From Alphaproteobacteria bacterium (GTDB lineage Bacteria; Pseudomonadota; Alphaproteobacteria; Rhizobiales; Xanthobacteraceae), in NCBI GenBank assembly GCA_005885285.1, contig VAZG01000400.1:1-50055 (forward strand): DNA of 50,055 bases, read 5' to 3'. The stretch's first letter is position 1. Each line of letters begins with the position of its first letter. Shown here in pieces: positions 23,641 through 32,630 of this stretch. Below the pieces are notes generated by a model. The model was not told the DNA's origin, ran no database searches, and saw only the letters and a list, made by a program, of their open reading frames with translations. The position numbers and the translations under genes are program-made.

Positions 23641-25167
23641 GTGGACCTCTGCAGCCTGATCGAGCGTAACGCTGCATTCGCTCCCGACAAGCCTGCCATT
23701 CATTTCGAGGGCAACACGCTGAGTTATGCCGCCTTTGCTGCGCGCATCGAACAAACCGCGCGCGCGTTGAAGGCCGAGTTAGGCGTCAATCGTGGCGATC
23801 GGGTCGCGATCCTCAGCCTGAACCGCCCCGATTACCTCGTGCTGCTCTACGCCTGCGCGCGGCTCGGCGCGATGCTGGTGCCGCTTAGCTGGCGCCTCGC
23901 GGTTGCCGAACAGTCTTTCATCCTGTCGAACGCAGGCGCAAAGGTTTTGGCGTTGGAACAGGCGTTTGGAGCGATTTTGCCTGTGCTTGAAGGGCGCCTG
24001 CCCGAGACAAGCATTGTTGGACTAGACTTTACGCCGCCAACAGGCAGCGCGTTCGATGGCCTTCTCGCCGAGGCGCGCGGCGACAGCCGCAATCCGAATA
24101 CCGATCTCTCCTGTCCGCTCTTGATCGTCTACACCTCAGGCACGACCGGCCGGCCCAAGGGCGCGGTGCTGCGCCAGGAAGCGCTGCTGTGGAACGCCCT
24201 GATGAGCCAGCACATGCACGATCTCACCTCCAACGATCACGTGCTGACCGTACTGCCCTTCTTCCATGTCGGCGGCCTCAACATCCAGACCACACCGGCG
24301 CTGCTGCATGGCGCGACCGTAACGATCCATCCGCGCTTCACGCCGGATATGGCCCTTGCCGCGATCGAACGCGACCGTCCAACCTTGACCGTGCTGGTGC
24401 CCGCGATCATCCAGGCGATGACCGATCATCCCGGCTGGGCGACGACCAACCTGTCCTCGCTGAAGGCGATCTCGACGGGATCAACCATCGTGCCGCCGCA
24501 TCTGATCGACCGCTTCGTGGTGCGCGGCGTGCCGGTGCTGCAGGTCTACGGCTCGACCGAAACCTGCCCGATCGCAATCTACACCCGCCTTGGCGGCGAC
24601 CTCTCGCGCGAGGGTTCGACCGGCCTCCCCGGCCTGTGCTGCGAGGCCGCCGTCATCGACGACGCCGGCAACGAATTGCCACCGCACGTAGCGGGGGAGA
24701 TCGCGGTGCGCGGCCCCAACGTGTTCTTCGAATATTGGCGCAACGAGGAAGCAACGCGGGAAACGCTGCACGACGGCTGGTATCGCACCGGCGACATCGG
24801 CTGGCGCGACGCCGACGGCTATTTCTGGGTGCATGACCGCAAGAAGAACCTCATCATCTCCGGCGGCGAAAACATCTATCCGGCGGAGGTCGAGCGCGTG
24901 ATTTTAGAGCATCCCGATGTCAGTGAATGCGGCGTGATTGGCCGCGCCGATCCGTGCTGGGACGAGGTGCCGATTGCCTATGTGATCAGGCGGAAGGGCT
25001 GTCAGGTCGAGGCCGAAGACCTCAAGGCGCACGTAGAGAGCCAACTGGCCCGCTTCAAGGTGCCGCGCGATATCGTCTTTGTCGACGATTTGCCGCGAAC
25101 CGCGCTGGGCAAGATCCAGCATTTCATGCTGAAGCGACTTGACGCGCGCTCAGGTGACACGTTGTGA
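23641..25167 (+). CDS. AMP-dependent acyl-CoA ligase
   Basis: 508 residues, GTG start two bases after the dehydrogenase stop. ANL motifs: LLIVYTSGTTGRPKGAV near 162, YGSTETCP near 303, GWYRTGDIGW, and ISGGENIYPAEVE near 407, with the catalytic lysine in ALGKIQHFML. Medium-chain/aryl acid ligases have this length and arrangement. It is the second ligase of the region and not closely similar to the one at 10409, so it may activate a ring-opened acid. Confidence 0.9.
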   Translation: MDLCSLIERNAAFAPDKPAIHFEGNTLSYAAFAARIEQTARALKAELGVNRGDRVAILSLNRPDYLVLLYACARLGAMLVPLSWRLAVAEQSFILSNAGAKVLALEQAFGAILPVLEGRLPETSIVGLDFTPPTGSAFDGLLAEARGDSRNPNTDLSCPLLIVYTSGTTGRPKGAVLRQEALLWNALMSQHMHDLTSNDHVLTVLPFFHVGGLNIQTTPALLHGATVTIHPRFTPDMALAAIERDRPTLTVLVPAIIQAMTDHPGWATTNLSSLKAISTGSTIVPPHLIDRFVVRGVPVLQVYGSTETCPIAIYTRLGGDLSREGSTGLPGLCCEAAVIDDAGNELPPHVAGEIAVRGPNVFFEYWRNEEATRETLHDGWYRTGDIGWRDADGYFWVHDRKKNLIISGGENIYPAEVERVILEHPDVSECGVIGRADPCWDEVPIAYVIRRKGCQVEAEDLKAHVESQLARFKVPRDIVFVDDLPRTALGKIQHFMLKRLDARSGDTL

Positions 25168-26258
25168 GGATCGCGGTGCTCGGCGGCGGCAATGGCTCGT
25201 TCGCGGCCGCCGGCGATTTCGCACTTCAAGGCCATGATGTCCGGCTGTGGCGGCGTGATGCCAAGATGGTCACGGCGCATCGCAAGGCGGGCTCGCGCAT
25301 CGTGCTCAAGGATTCGAACGGCCAACACGATGTGCAGCTCGCGCTGGTCACATCCGATATGGCCGAAGCTATCCGTGACGCCGAACTGATCCTGTGCCCC
25401 GCACCCGCTTTCGCGCAATCGGACATCGCCCGCCAGCTTGCGCCGCACCTGCGCGACCATCAGGTGGTGTATCTGCCGCCGGCGACGTTCGGCTCGATCA
25501 TCTTTGCATCAGCCGCACGCGCTGCCGGCAATCGGGCGAAGGTCAGCTTCGCAGAGACCGGCACGCTGCCATGGCTGACGCGCAAGCATGGCCCGTTCGA
25601 GGTCGCCATCACCATTCGTGCCAAGCGCCTGCCGGTCGGCGTGTTTCCGCTTGATGCCGCCGACCATGCACTCGATGTGATTGGGCGCGCATTCCCCGGC
25701 ATTATCGAGCCCTGCGGCGATGCACTATCCGGTGCATTGATGAATGCCGGACCGATCATCCACCCGCCGCTGATCGTCATGAATGCCGGACCGATCGAAC
25801 ATTTCGAACGCTGGGACATCCACAAGGAAGGCACGCAGGCCGCGATCCGCCGCGTTACCGACGCGCTCGATGCCGAGCGAATTTCCGTGCGCGAGGCGCT
25901 GGGCTATGGCGCACCGCATTTTCCGCTGGCGCATCATTACGCCACCGAAGGCGAAATATGGATGTATGGTCGCGGCTCCCACGATCGCCTCACCGATTCG
26001 GGCGACTGGCGCGAACGACTGGTGCTAAGGGAGCACCGCTACATGCGGGAGGATCTGCGGCTCGGCCTGTCGTTTCTGGTTTCGGTCGCCGAGCTGGCCG
26101 GCGTTGCGACGCCGCTGGCAAAGTCCTTTCTTGCCATTGGCGGTGCGATCTGCGGCGAGGATTTCATGAAGAACGGACGTACGCTCGCGAGTCTCGGCCT
26201 TGGTGGGCTCGATCGCGGCCAATTGCAGAAGCTGTTGCGCGAAGGTTTTAGCCGATGA
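25164..26258 (+). CDS. Opine (octopine/nopaline) dehydrogenase-family protein
   Basis: 364 residues, GTG start overlapping the ligase stop (GTGA). N-terminal Rossmann domain VRIAVLGGGNGSFAAAGDFALQGHDVRLWRR, then the helical C-terminal domain with the conserved LIHPPLIVMNAGPIEH histidine region and a later HHYATEGEIWMYG. The family couples amino acids to 2-keto acids reductively or the reverse; members also include uncharacterised NAD(P)-dependent dehydrogenases. Its place inside a beta-oxidation-like operon is unusual and its substrate is unknown. Confidence 0.85.
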   Translation: MRIAVLGGGNGSFAAAGDFALQGHDVRLWRRDAKMVTAHRKAGSRIVLKDSNGQHDVQLALVTSDMAEAIRDAELILCPAPAFAQSDIARQLAPHLRDHQVVYLPPATFGSIIFASAARAAGNRAKVSFAETGTLPWLTRKHGPFEVAITIRAKRLPVGVFPLDAADHALDVIGRAFPGIIEPCGDALSGALMNAGPIIHPPLIVMNAGPIEHFERWDIHKEGTQAAIRRVTDALDAERISVREALGYGAPHFPLAHHYATEGEIWMYGRGSHDRLTDSGDWRERLVLREHRYMREDLRLGLSFLVSVAELAGVATPLAKSFLAIGGAICGEDFMKNGRTLASLGLGGLDRGQLQKLLREGFSR

Positions 26259-27244
26259 CCACGCGCCCCGCGGTCGCCTGCCTGGGCGCCGGCCGCATGG
26301 GCCGCGGCATCGCCGTAGCGTTCGCCTATGCGGGTCACGACGTCACCCTGATCGACGTCAAGGCGCGCCCGGCCGAGCAGTTCGAAAAACTCCGGGCCGA
26401 AGCACTGGACGAAATCAGAAAGACGCTAGCGAGCCTGGCGCGGTTCAAACTGCTGGAGGAGACGGACGCCGAGGCCGTGATTGCAAAAGTCTCGGTTGCG
26501 CCCTCACAACAAAGCGCCGCCGCGCTTGCCGGCGCCGGCATCGTGTTCGAGGGCGTGCCCGAGGTGGTCGACCTTAAGCGCGAAGTGCTGGCCGCAGCGT
26601 CACGACGCGTCGGTCCCGAGGTCATCATCGCCTCCACGACATCGACGATCCTGGTCGACGACCTCTCCGGCGCGGTCGAGCACCCCGGCCGCTTCCTCAA
26701 CGTGCACTGGCTCAATCCGGCCTATCTGATCCCGCTGGTCGAGCTTTCGCCGGGTACTGCGACCGATCCAGCCATTGTCGCCAAGGTCAAGGCATTGCTT
26801 GAGGGCATCGGCAAGGTGCCGGTGGTCTGCGCCGCGACCCCCGGCTTTATCGTGCCGCGAATCCAGGCGCTCGCCATGAACGAGGCGGCGCGGATGGTAG
26901 AGGAAGGCGTCGCCAGCGCCGAGGACATCGATAAAGCGATCCGTTACGGCTTTGGCTTCCGCTTCGCCGTATTAGGTTTGCTGGAGTTCATCGACTGGGG
27001 TGGCGGCGATATTCTCCACTACGCGAGCCGTTATCTCGAAAGCGCGCTCGGCAGCGATCGATATCGCGCGCCCGAAGTGATCTCACGCAACATGCGCGAG
27101 GGTCGCATCGGCCTTCGCACCGGTGCCGGCTTCCTCGATTATTCCGAGCTCGATGTTGAAGTCTATCGCGAGCAGCGCCTGGCAGCGCTGGTCGAGATGC
27201 TTAGGCACTTTGGGCTCGCCCGGCCACCGGTGCTCGACCGATAG
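26255..27244 (+). CDS. 3-hydroxyacyl-CoA dehydrogenase family protein
   Basis: 329 residues, ATGA overlap with the opine-dehydrogenase-like gene. NAD-binding GAGRMGRGIAVAFAYAGHDVTLID near the start, catalytic-type NVHWLNPAYLIPLVELSPG, and the helical C-terminal domain ATPGFIVPRIQALAMNEAARMVEEG. It lacks a fused hydratase, so it is a monofunctional enzyme of the 3-hydroxybutyryl-CoA dehydrogenase / lambda-crystallin type. Last gene of the operon. Confidence 0.92.
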   Translation: MTTRPAVACLGAGRMGRGIAVAFAYAGHDVTLIDVKARPAEQFEKLRAEALDEIRKTLASLARFKLLEETDAEAVIAKVSVAPSQQSAAALAGAGIVFEGVPEVVDLKREVLAAASRRVGPEVIIASTTSTILVDDLSGAVEHPGRFLNVHWLNPAYLIPLVELSPGTATDPAIVAKVKALLEGIGKVPVVCAATPGFIVPRIQALAMNEAARMVEEGVASAEDIDKAIRYGFGFRFAVLGLLEFIDWGGGDILHYASRYLESALGSDRYRAPEVISRNMREGRIGLRTGAGFLDYSELDVEVYREQRLAALVEMLRHFGLARPPVLDR

Positions 27245-27247
27245 TTT

Positions 27248-27293
27248 GCGCGTTCTTGTCGCAAAATGGGTATCCACTTTTGCGGAACACGCG
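27248..27293. repeat. Interrupted palindrome, rhizobial intergenic repeat type
   Basis: A nested inverted repeat between two convergent genes: outer arms GCGCGTTC / GAACaCGCGC, inner arms CGCAAAA / TTTTGCG, with centre TGGGTATCCA. I recall closely similar elements (a CGCAAAA..GG..TCCaCTTTTGCGG core) as dispersed intergenic palindromes in rhizobia. It could act as a bidirectional terminator here, though no T-run follows. Confidence 0.65.
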
Positions 27294-28340
27294 CTAACCG
27301 AACACGTCCTGCAATACGCCTTCGCGCACGACCACGACACCATCGAGCTCGATGGTCGTGCCCATCATCGGCAGGTCGAAATGTCCCGCGGTGTAGCGTC
27401 CGGCAAATTCATTGGCACCGGTCGAAAACAGGAAGTTGCCGGCGACCGCCCGCAGTTCGGTGCCGTTGGTGTCGCGCTGGTCGTACATCGACAGCGCCTC
27501 ATAGCGCGCGCCCGGATTCATGCCGAACCCGACATGCGACACCGCATAGGCCTCGCGGTCGCCCCAGGCTGCGAGATAAGCACGCATCATCGCGGCATCC
27601 GCGCCCTCGCCCGTGAGATCGGTGACGTAGTCGTCCTTCAGCGTCATTCTTACGGGGGAAGTCAGGTAACGCTTGAAGGTGAGATTGATATCGCCAGCGG
27701 CCATGACCAGCGTACCGTTGACGGTGCCGCTTTTGGGAAAGCTGACGACGATGCCGCCCGGCCAGTGCGCCAGCGTACCCGGTTTGTCGGTCCAGCCCCA
27801 GACGCCGACCGTCGAGGCGCCGATCATATCGACATCGAGTTCGGTGCCGGCTTTTGAAGTTACGCGCATCCGCCTGGTTCCGTGCAGCATCTTTGCGGCC
27901 GCCCGCACTCGCTTTTCCAACGACGTATCCGGTATCATGCGCTCCAGCGCCTCCGGATGTTCGTTCGAGATCACGAGAATGCGGGCGCCGGCTTTGAGGA
28001 TTTCCGGCGTCTCCACCGCATGCATCAGGCCTTCGATGGTGCAATCGACGACGAAGCCCGCCTGCTGCAGCGCTGAAACGACCGGCGCCAGCCGCTGAAT
28101 AGCCTCACTCGCGCCGGTGGAGCGGATCGGCACGATCTGCCGGTTGCGCGGCGTCGGCACAACGACATGGAACGGCCTTGCGCCCATGCGCAACAGGGCC
28201 AGCTCGGCGAGGTGGACATTGAGCGCGCGCGACTGCGTCTCCGACAAGATTGCGGCCGTGTCACCTGATTTGACCGCGCAGCGCTCAAAGATTTCGCAGA
28301 AGGCGTCAATCCATTTCGCTTCGATGCGATCCGCCAACAT
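27294..28340 (-). CDS. nicX: 2,5-dihydroxypyridine 5,6-dioxygenase (NicX)-like enzyme
   Basis: 348 residues, ATG at 28340 with GGAG upstream. The fold is that of M29-aminopeptidase-like proteins, but the sequence follows NicX of Pseudomonas putida along its length: RSKAG-type TSKAGTELDV, the DKPGTLAHWPGG loop, GTLVMAAGDI, YAVSHVGFG, and GNFLFSTGANE. Histidines 192, 269 and 320 and Asp 322 (GHFDLP) fall at the places I recall for the NicX iron ligands (about 189, 265, 318 and 320). NicX opens 2,5-dihydroxypyridine to N-formylmaleamate. No NicD, NicE or NicF homologue is in the operon, so the real substrate may differ. Confidence 0.75.
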   Translation of the reverse strand: MLADRIEAKWIDAFCEIFERCAVKSGDTAAILSETQSRALNVHLAELALLRMGARPFHVVVPTPRNRQIVPIRSTGASEAIQRLAPVVSALQQAGFVVDCTIEGLMHAVETPEILKAGARILVISNEHPEALERMIPDTSLEKRVRAAAKMLHGTRRMRVTSKAGTELDVDMIGASTVGVWGWTDKPGTLAHWPGGIVVSFPKSGTVNGTLVMAAGDINLTFKRYLTSPVRMTLKDDYVTDLTGEGADAAMMRAYLAAWGDREAYAVSHVGFGMNPGARYEALSMYDQRDTNGTELRAVAGNFLFSTGANEFAGRYTAGHFDLPMMGTTIELDGVVVVREGVLQDVFG

Positions 28341-28354
28341 GACTTAGTCTCCAC

Positions 28355-29134
28355 TCAAACGTTGCATAAGACTTCCGGAAAACCCCGCAGCAGAAAGGCC
28401 CGTAACGCCTCCAGCGCGCCATTGAGGATCAATCCCAATAGCGAGATCGTGATCAGGGGCACGAACATGTCGACCGCCTGAAAGGTGCGGGCCGCAGTGA
28501 CCAGGAGATGGCCGAGACCATCGGTCGAGGTGATCATCTCGGCCAGGAACACCACGATGCAGGAAATCACGAGACCAATGCGGCAACCGGTGAGGATCGA
28601 CGGCATCGCCGCCGGCAACACCACCTTGAAAAGGATCTCGCGGCGCGGCGTGCCAGCCGCCATCGCCGACCAGATTAGCTTCTGTTCCACCATCGACGCG
28701 CCGTAAAAGGTCGAAAGCAGGATCGGGAACAGCGCGTCCGCGGCCACCAGCGTGATCTTCGATTCGTGGCCAAAGCCGAGCAACAGTAGCAGCGCCGGAT
28801 AGAGCGCGACTTTCGGCAGCGGCGCCAACACTCTCACGAGTGGCCGCACCACGGCATTGACGGCCGGGCTGGCCGCCGCCGCGAGACCGATAGTGACACC
28901 AAGGACCACCGCGATCGCAAATCCGGCGAACAACCGGAATAGCGTTGCCGCGATCTCCTGCTGGAAGGTGCCGGTCATAAGTTGTTGCGCTAGGCGGTCG
29001 AACACAAGGCCGGGCGGCGGCAACAACGTCACCGGCGCGTAGCCGAACGACACCAGAGCCTGCCAGATTGCAACCACCAGGGCGATCGGCACCACCCCAA
29101 AAACGACATCGGTCGTAAACGCGCGCGCGTTCAT
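28355..29134 (-). CDS. ABC transporter permease (TauC/SsuC-type)
   Basis: 259 residues from the ATG at 29134 (MNARAFTTDVVFG). The ORF-track entry 28355..30037 is a false extension that reads the upstream permease in a wrong frame. Six hydrophobic helices and the ATPase-contact loop AMAAGTPRREILFKVVLPAAMPS. Nitrate/sulfonate/taurine transporter permease family. Overlaps the upstream permease by 4 bases, and ends 14 bases before the NicX-like gene. Confidence 0.9.
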   Translation of the reverse strand: MNARAFTTDVVFGVVPIALVVAIWQALVSFGYAPVTLLPPPGLVFDRLAQQLMTGTFQQEIAATLFRLFAGFAIAVVLGVTIGLAAAASPAVNAVVRPLVRVLAPLPKVALYPALLLLLGFGHESKITLVAADALFPILLSTFYGASMVEQKLIWSAMAAGTPRREILFKVVLPAAMPSILTGCRIGLVISCIVVFLAEMITSTDGLGHLLVTAARTFQAVDMFVPLITISLLGLILNGALEALRAFLLRGFPEVLCNV

Positions 29135-29916
29135 GAAAAGCTCACGGGGATATCGAATTGCGGCTCGGACCATTTTACCAGCCGGGCACGCATCTTTTCG
29201 AACAAAGCGTCGAGGCCGATACCCATCGCGCCGACAATGATGATCATTGCGAACACCGTGTCGTACTGCCCCATGTCGAGCGCGTTGAACAGGATGTTTC
29301 CGGCGCCGGATTGCCGCGCGATCATCTCGCTGGTGATCATGGTGATCAGCGCCAGCACGAGGCCGGTGCGGCAGCCCGTCAGAATTTCCGGCAATGCGGC
29401 AGGCAGCACGATCCGCGTCATGCGTTGCGCCGCCGACAGTCCCATCGCGGCGCCCGACCACAGCATCTTTTCCTCGACCGCCTTTGCGCCTGCAAAGCTG
29501 TGATAGATCACCGGAAGGCTGACGCCGAGAAAGATCACCAGCGTCTTCGCGATGTCGCCGACGCCGAGCCAAAGCATGATGATCGGCATCAACGCGGCTT
29601 TCGGCACCGGATAGATCACCATCAGCAGCGGGTTGAAGAACGACGCCACGGTGCGGCTGCGGCCCATCATCAGCCCGAGCGGAATCGACATCGCGACCGC
29701 CACGCCAAAGCCGATCGCCATCCGGCGCAGCGACGCCAGGATGTTGATCAACGCTTCCTTGTCGCCAAGGATCAAGGGGATCGCGCGGATGGCTTCGATC
29801 GCGGTCGGGAAGCTGTCGTTGTTCAGCACCAGCGAGGTGGCCTGCCAGACCGCCAACAGGCCGAGGCAGGCGAGGACAGGCGTCGCGCGCGCGAGAACGG
29901 CACGAGCCGATATCAT
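29131..29916 (-). CDS. ABC transporter permease (TauC/SsuC-type)
   Basis: 261 residues, ATG at 29916 overlapping the ATPase stop. Six helices; contact loop GAAMGLSAAQRMTRIVLPAALPE. Sister of the permease that follows; a heterodimeric pair is less common in the Tau/Ssu family, where one permease usually forms a homodimer, so the two-permease arrangement is worth noting. Confidence 0.9.
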   Translation of the reverse strand: MISARAVLARATPVLACLGLLAVWQATSLVLNNDSFPTAIEAIRAIPLILGDKEALINILASLRRMAIGFGVAVAMSIPLGLMMGRSRTVASFFNPLLMVIYPVPKAALMPIIMLWLGVGDIAKTLVIFLGVSLPVIYHSFAGAKAVEEKMLWSGAAMGLSAAQRMTRIVLPAALPEILTGCRTGLVLALITMITSEMIARQSGAGNILFNALDMGQYDTVFAMIIIVGAMGIGLDALFEKMRARLVKWSEPQFDIPVSFS

Positions 29917-30758
29917 GGCGGCAACTCGTTTTCGTCGGCGTCGTCGAACATGCGCTCGATGTCGACGAGGTATTTCTGATAGCGTGGATCAAGCAGAAGC
30001 TCAGTGCGGCGGCGCGGACGCGGCAGATCGATATCAACGATCTGCCGGATACGGCCGGGCCCGCGCGTCAGCATCACGACCTTGTCCGACAGAAACACCG
30101 CCTCCTCGACCGAGTGCGTGACGAACAACACGGTCTTGCGGTCGCGCTCCCAGATGTTGAGCAGGTCGTTCTGCAGTCGCGTGCGCGTATGGGCGTCCAG
30201 CGCGCCGAAAGGTTCGTCCATCAAGAGCACGGCGGGATGATAGGCAAGGGTCCGCGCCAGCGCGACACGCTGCTTCATGCCGCCCGATAATTCCTTGGGG
30301 TAAAAATCCTCAAAGCCCTTGAGGCCGACCATCTCGATCAAGGCCCGGCTTTGCGCCTCGGCTTCCGCAGGCCTTACGCCTTGCTGTCGAGGCCCGTACA
30401 TCACGTTGCCAAGCACACTCTTCCAGGGAAACAGCGCGAACTCCTGAAACACCGGTCCGCGATCGGGACCCGGGCCCGTGATTGCCCTGCCTTTCACCTT
30501 CGCTAGCCCCTGGGTCGGATTGACGAAGCCGCCGACGATATAGAGCAATGTGGATTTTCCGCAGCCGGAAGGGCCGAGGATGGAAACAAAGGCGCCATCT
30601 TCGATGGTGAGCGAGATGTCCGACAAAGCGAGATGGTTTTGGCGCCCCGAGGTCTGAAAAGTCTGCGAGACATGGTCGATCTCGATCATGGCGGCGGCCG
30701 GCTTACGCGCCGGCTTCAGTTCCGCCTGAATATTCGATCGCGATGGCAATGCAGTCAT
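29913..30758 (-). CDS. ABC transporter ATPase (TauB/SsuB-type)
   Basis: 281 residues from the ATG at 30758 (MTALPSRSNIQ); the tool start at 30809 is a TTG. Walker A GPSGCGKST at 62-70, Q-loop FQEFALFPWKS, signature ELSGGMKQRVALARTL at 157, Walker B AVLLMDEPFGALD at 176. The PWKSVL and GGMKQR forms are typical of nitrate/sulfonate/taurine importers. Lies 115 bases after IlvD on the same strand. Confidence 0.92.
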   Translation of the reverse strand: MTALPSRSNIQAELKPARKPAAAMIEIDHVSQTFQTSGRQNHLALSDISLTIEDGAFVSILGPSGCGKSTLLYIVGGFVNPTQGLAKVKGRAITGPGPDRGPVFQEFALFPWKSVLGNVMYGPRQQGVRPAEAEAQSRALIEMVGLKGFEDFYPKELSGGMKQRVALARTLAYHPAVLLMDEPFGALDAHTRTRLQNDLLNIWERDRKTVLFVTHSVEEAVFLSDKVVMLTRGPGRIRQIVDIDLPRPRRRTELLLDPRYQKYLVDIERMFDDADENELPP

Positions 30759-30873
30759 TCCCGCTTCACCGGCACAACTTCCCTCCTGGCTTTCACTGGT
30801 CGGACGCAAACGTGATCATAGCTGAAAGCCACGGGGATTGGCGATGCGGCTTTCCTGCCAACCGCGTCTACTG

Positions 30874-32568
30874 CTAATCGAACCACGGCCACTCCGCTGC
30901 GCCCGCATGCGTGACTGCGCCGCCGGGGGCTTGACCGACCAAGCGTGCATATTTGGCAAGGGCGCCGGCGCGGTGCCGCGGCGGGCGCGGCTTCCAGGCC
31001 CGCCGCCGATCAACGAGTTCTTGCTCGTCCACCAAGACGTCCATGCAACGCGCGCCAGCATCGACCCTGATGCGATCGCCGTCGCGTACCAGCGCCAGCG
31101 GGCCGCCGATGAAGGCTTCAGGGGAGACGTAGCCGATACACATGCCGCGGGTGGCGCCGGAAAAACGGCCGTCGGTGATCAACGCAACTTTCTCGCCCAT
31201 GCCCTGCCCGTAGATCAGCGCGGTGACGCCGAGCATCTCCCGCATGCCGGGACCTCCAACCGGACCTTCATTGCGGATCACAAGCACGTCGCCAGCCGCA
31301 TAGTCCCGGTTACGAATGGCCCGGACGCAACCCTCCTCATCTTCGAATACGCGCGCGGTGCCTTCGAATACGGGATTCTTCAAGCCCGCGACCTTGATCA
31401 CCGCGCCGTCGGGACAGAGATTACCCTTGAGTACGGCCACCCCGCCATCGGGCATGATCGGCTTGCCGACGTGAAAGATGACCTCGCCATCAGGCCCATT
31501 CGCGCTGCCGTATTCTTCGGCAATCGTCTTGCCTGATATCGTGAGGCAAGTACCGTCGATATGGCCACTTTCAACCAGCGCGCGGATCACCACCGCGGCG
31601 CCGCCGACATCGTAGACATCCTTGGCAGTATACTTCCCGCCCGGCCGCAGATTGCCGATCAAGGGTGTGCGCGCGAACACCTCTCCGACGTCGTCGATCG
31701 TGAACTTTATGCCGGCTTCGTTGGCGAGCGCCGGCAAATGCAGCGCCGCATTGGTGGAGCCGCCGGTGGCCGCGACAATGGCAGCGCCGTTTTCCAAGGA
31801 TTTCCGCGTCACGATCTGGCGGGGCAGCGGACCTCCCCGCTCCAGCATTTGCATCACCAGACGGCCAGCATCGCGCGCGGCTTGCGCACGCTCGGCATAG
31901 ACGCCGGGGATCATCGACACGTTGGGCATGGTCAGGCCCATCGCCTCGGAAACCATCGCCATGGTGTTGGCGGTGAACTGTCCGGCACAGGCACCGATCG
32001 TCGGCAGGCAGGCGCGCTCGATGCCCTCAAGCGTCACCTGATCGATTTCGCCGGTCATGAAACCGCCGACCGCCTCATAGGAATCGAGCACGGTAAGCGT
32101 CCGCCCCTCGAACCCGCCGGGGAGCGCGCTGCCACCATAGATGAAGATCGATGGCACATTGCAGCGGATCATTCCCATCATCACGCCGGGAAGCGTCTTG
32201 TCGCAACCACCGAAACCGATCAGGGCGTCATAGGCCAGGCCGTGAACCACGGCTTCAATGGAGTCTGCGATCAATTCGCGTGAGAACAGCGAAAATTTCA
32301 TCCCCTCATGGTTCATGCTGATGCCGTCGGACACCGAAATGGTGGTGAACTCGCGAGGTGTACCACCCGCCTCGGCGATGCCCGCTTTCGCGGCCTCTAC
32401 CTGGAAATCGTGGGTCATGTTGCAGGGCGTCTGTTCGCCCTTCATGCTGACCACCCCGATCATGGGTTTGGCGAGCGCGGCGTCGTCTAGCCCCATCGCC
32501 CGCATGAAGGCGCGGTGAGGCGCCCGATCAAGGCCATCGGTCGTCACGCGGGATCGCCATTTCTTCAT
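30874..32568 (-). CDS. ilvD: IlvD/Edd family dehydratase (dihydroxy-acid dehydratase-like)
   Basis: 564 residues from the ATG at 32568. Iron-sulphur cysteines are at 49 (TPCN), 122 (GGCDK) and 194 (GACAG), the positions expected for the [2Fe-2S] subgroup. The catalytic serine loop [14 protein letters not shown] is present near 470. Length is standard. Dihydroxy-acid dehydratase makes 2-keto acids for valine/isoleucine synthesis, but placement between a binding protein and an ABC ATPase in a catabolic operon suggests it dehydrates a hydroxy acid of the imported compound, as sugar-acid relatives do. GACAGQ instead of the usual GACGGM also marks a divergent clade. Confidence 0.85.
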   Translation of the reverse strand: MKKWRSRVTTDGLDRAPHRAFMRAMGLDDAALAKPMIGVVSMKGEQTPCNMTHDFQVEAAKAGIAEAGGTPREFTTISVSDGISMNHEGMKFSLFSRELIADSIEAVVHGLAYDALIGFGGCDKTLPGVMMGMIRCNVPSIFIYGGSALPGGFEGRTLTVLDSYEAVGGFMTGEIDQVTLEGIERACLPTIGACAGQFTANTMAMVSEAMGLTMPNVSMIPGVYAERAQAARDAGRLVMQMLERGGPLPRQIVTRKSLENGAAIVAATGGSTNAALHLPALANEAGIKFTIDDVGEVFARTPLIGNLRPGGKYTAKDVYDVGGAAVVIRALVESGHIDGTCLTISGKTIAEEYGSANGPDGEVIFHVGKPIMPDGGVAVLKGNLCPDGAVIKVAGLKNPVFEGTARVFEDEEGCVRAIRNRDYAAGDVLVIRNEGPVGGPGMREMLGVTALIYGQGMGEKVALITDGRFSGATRGMCIGYVSPEAFIGGPLALVRDGDRIRVDAGARCMDVLVDEQELVDRRRAWKPRPPRHRAGALAKYARLVGQAPGGAVTHAGAAEWPWFD

Positions 32569-32630
32569 GCGCACGACTTCTCCGGACGGTCCGGCCTGAT
32601 AACGCCCAACGTTATCGCGAGGCAACGCTG

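Noticed and set aside
29158-29979. 273-residue plus-strand ORF rich in His, Arg, Asp and Gln
   Set aside because: Antisense shadow of the second permease; no domain, low-complexity composition.
28355-30037. 560-residue ORF on the minus strand
   Set aside because: Only its last 259 codons encode a permease; the first 300 read the preceding permease gene in a wrong frame, giving arginine-rich non-protein-like sequence.
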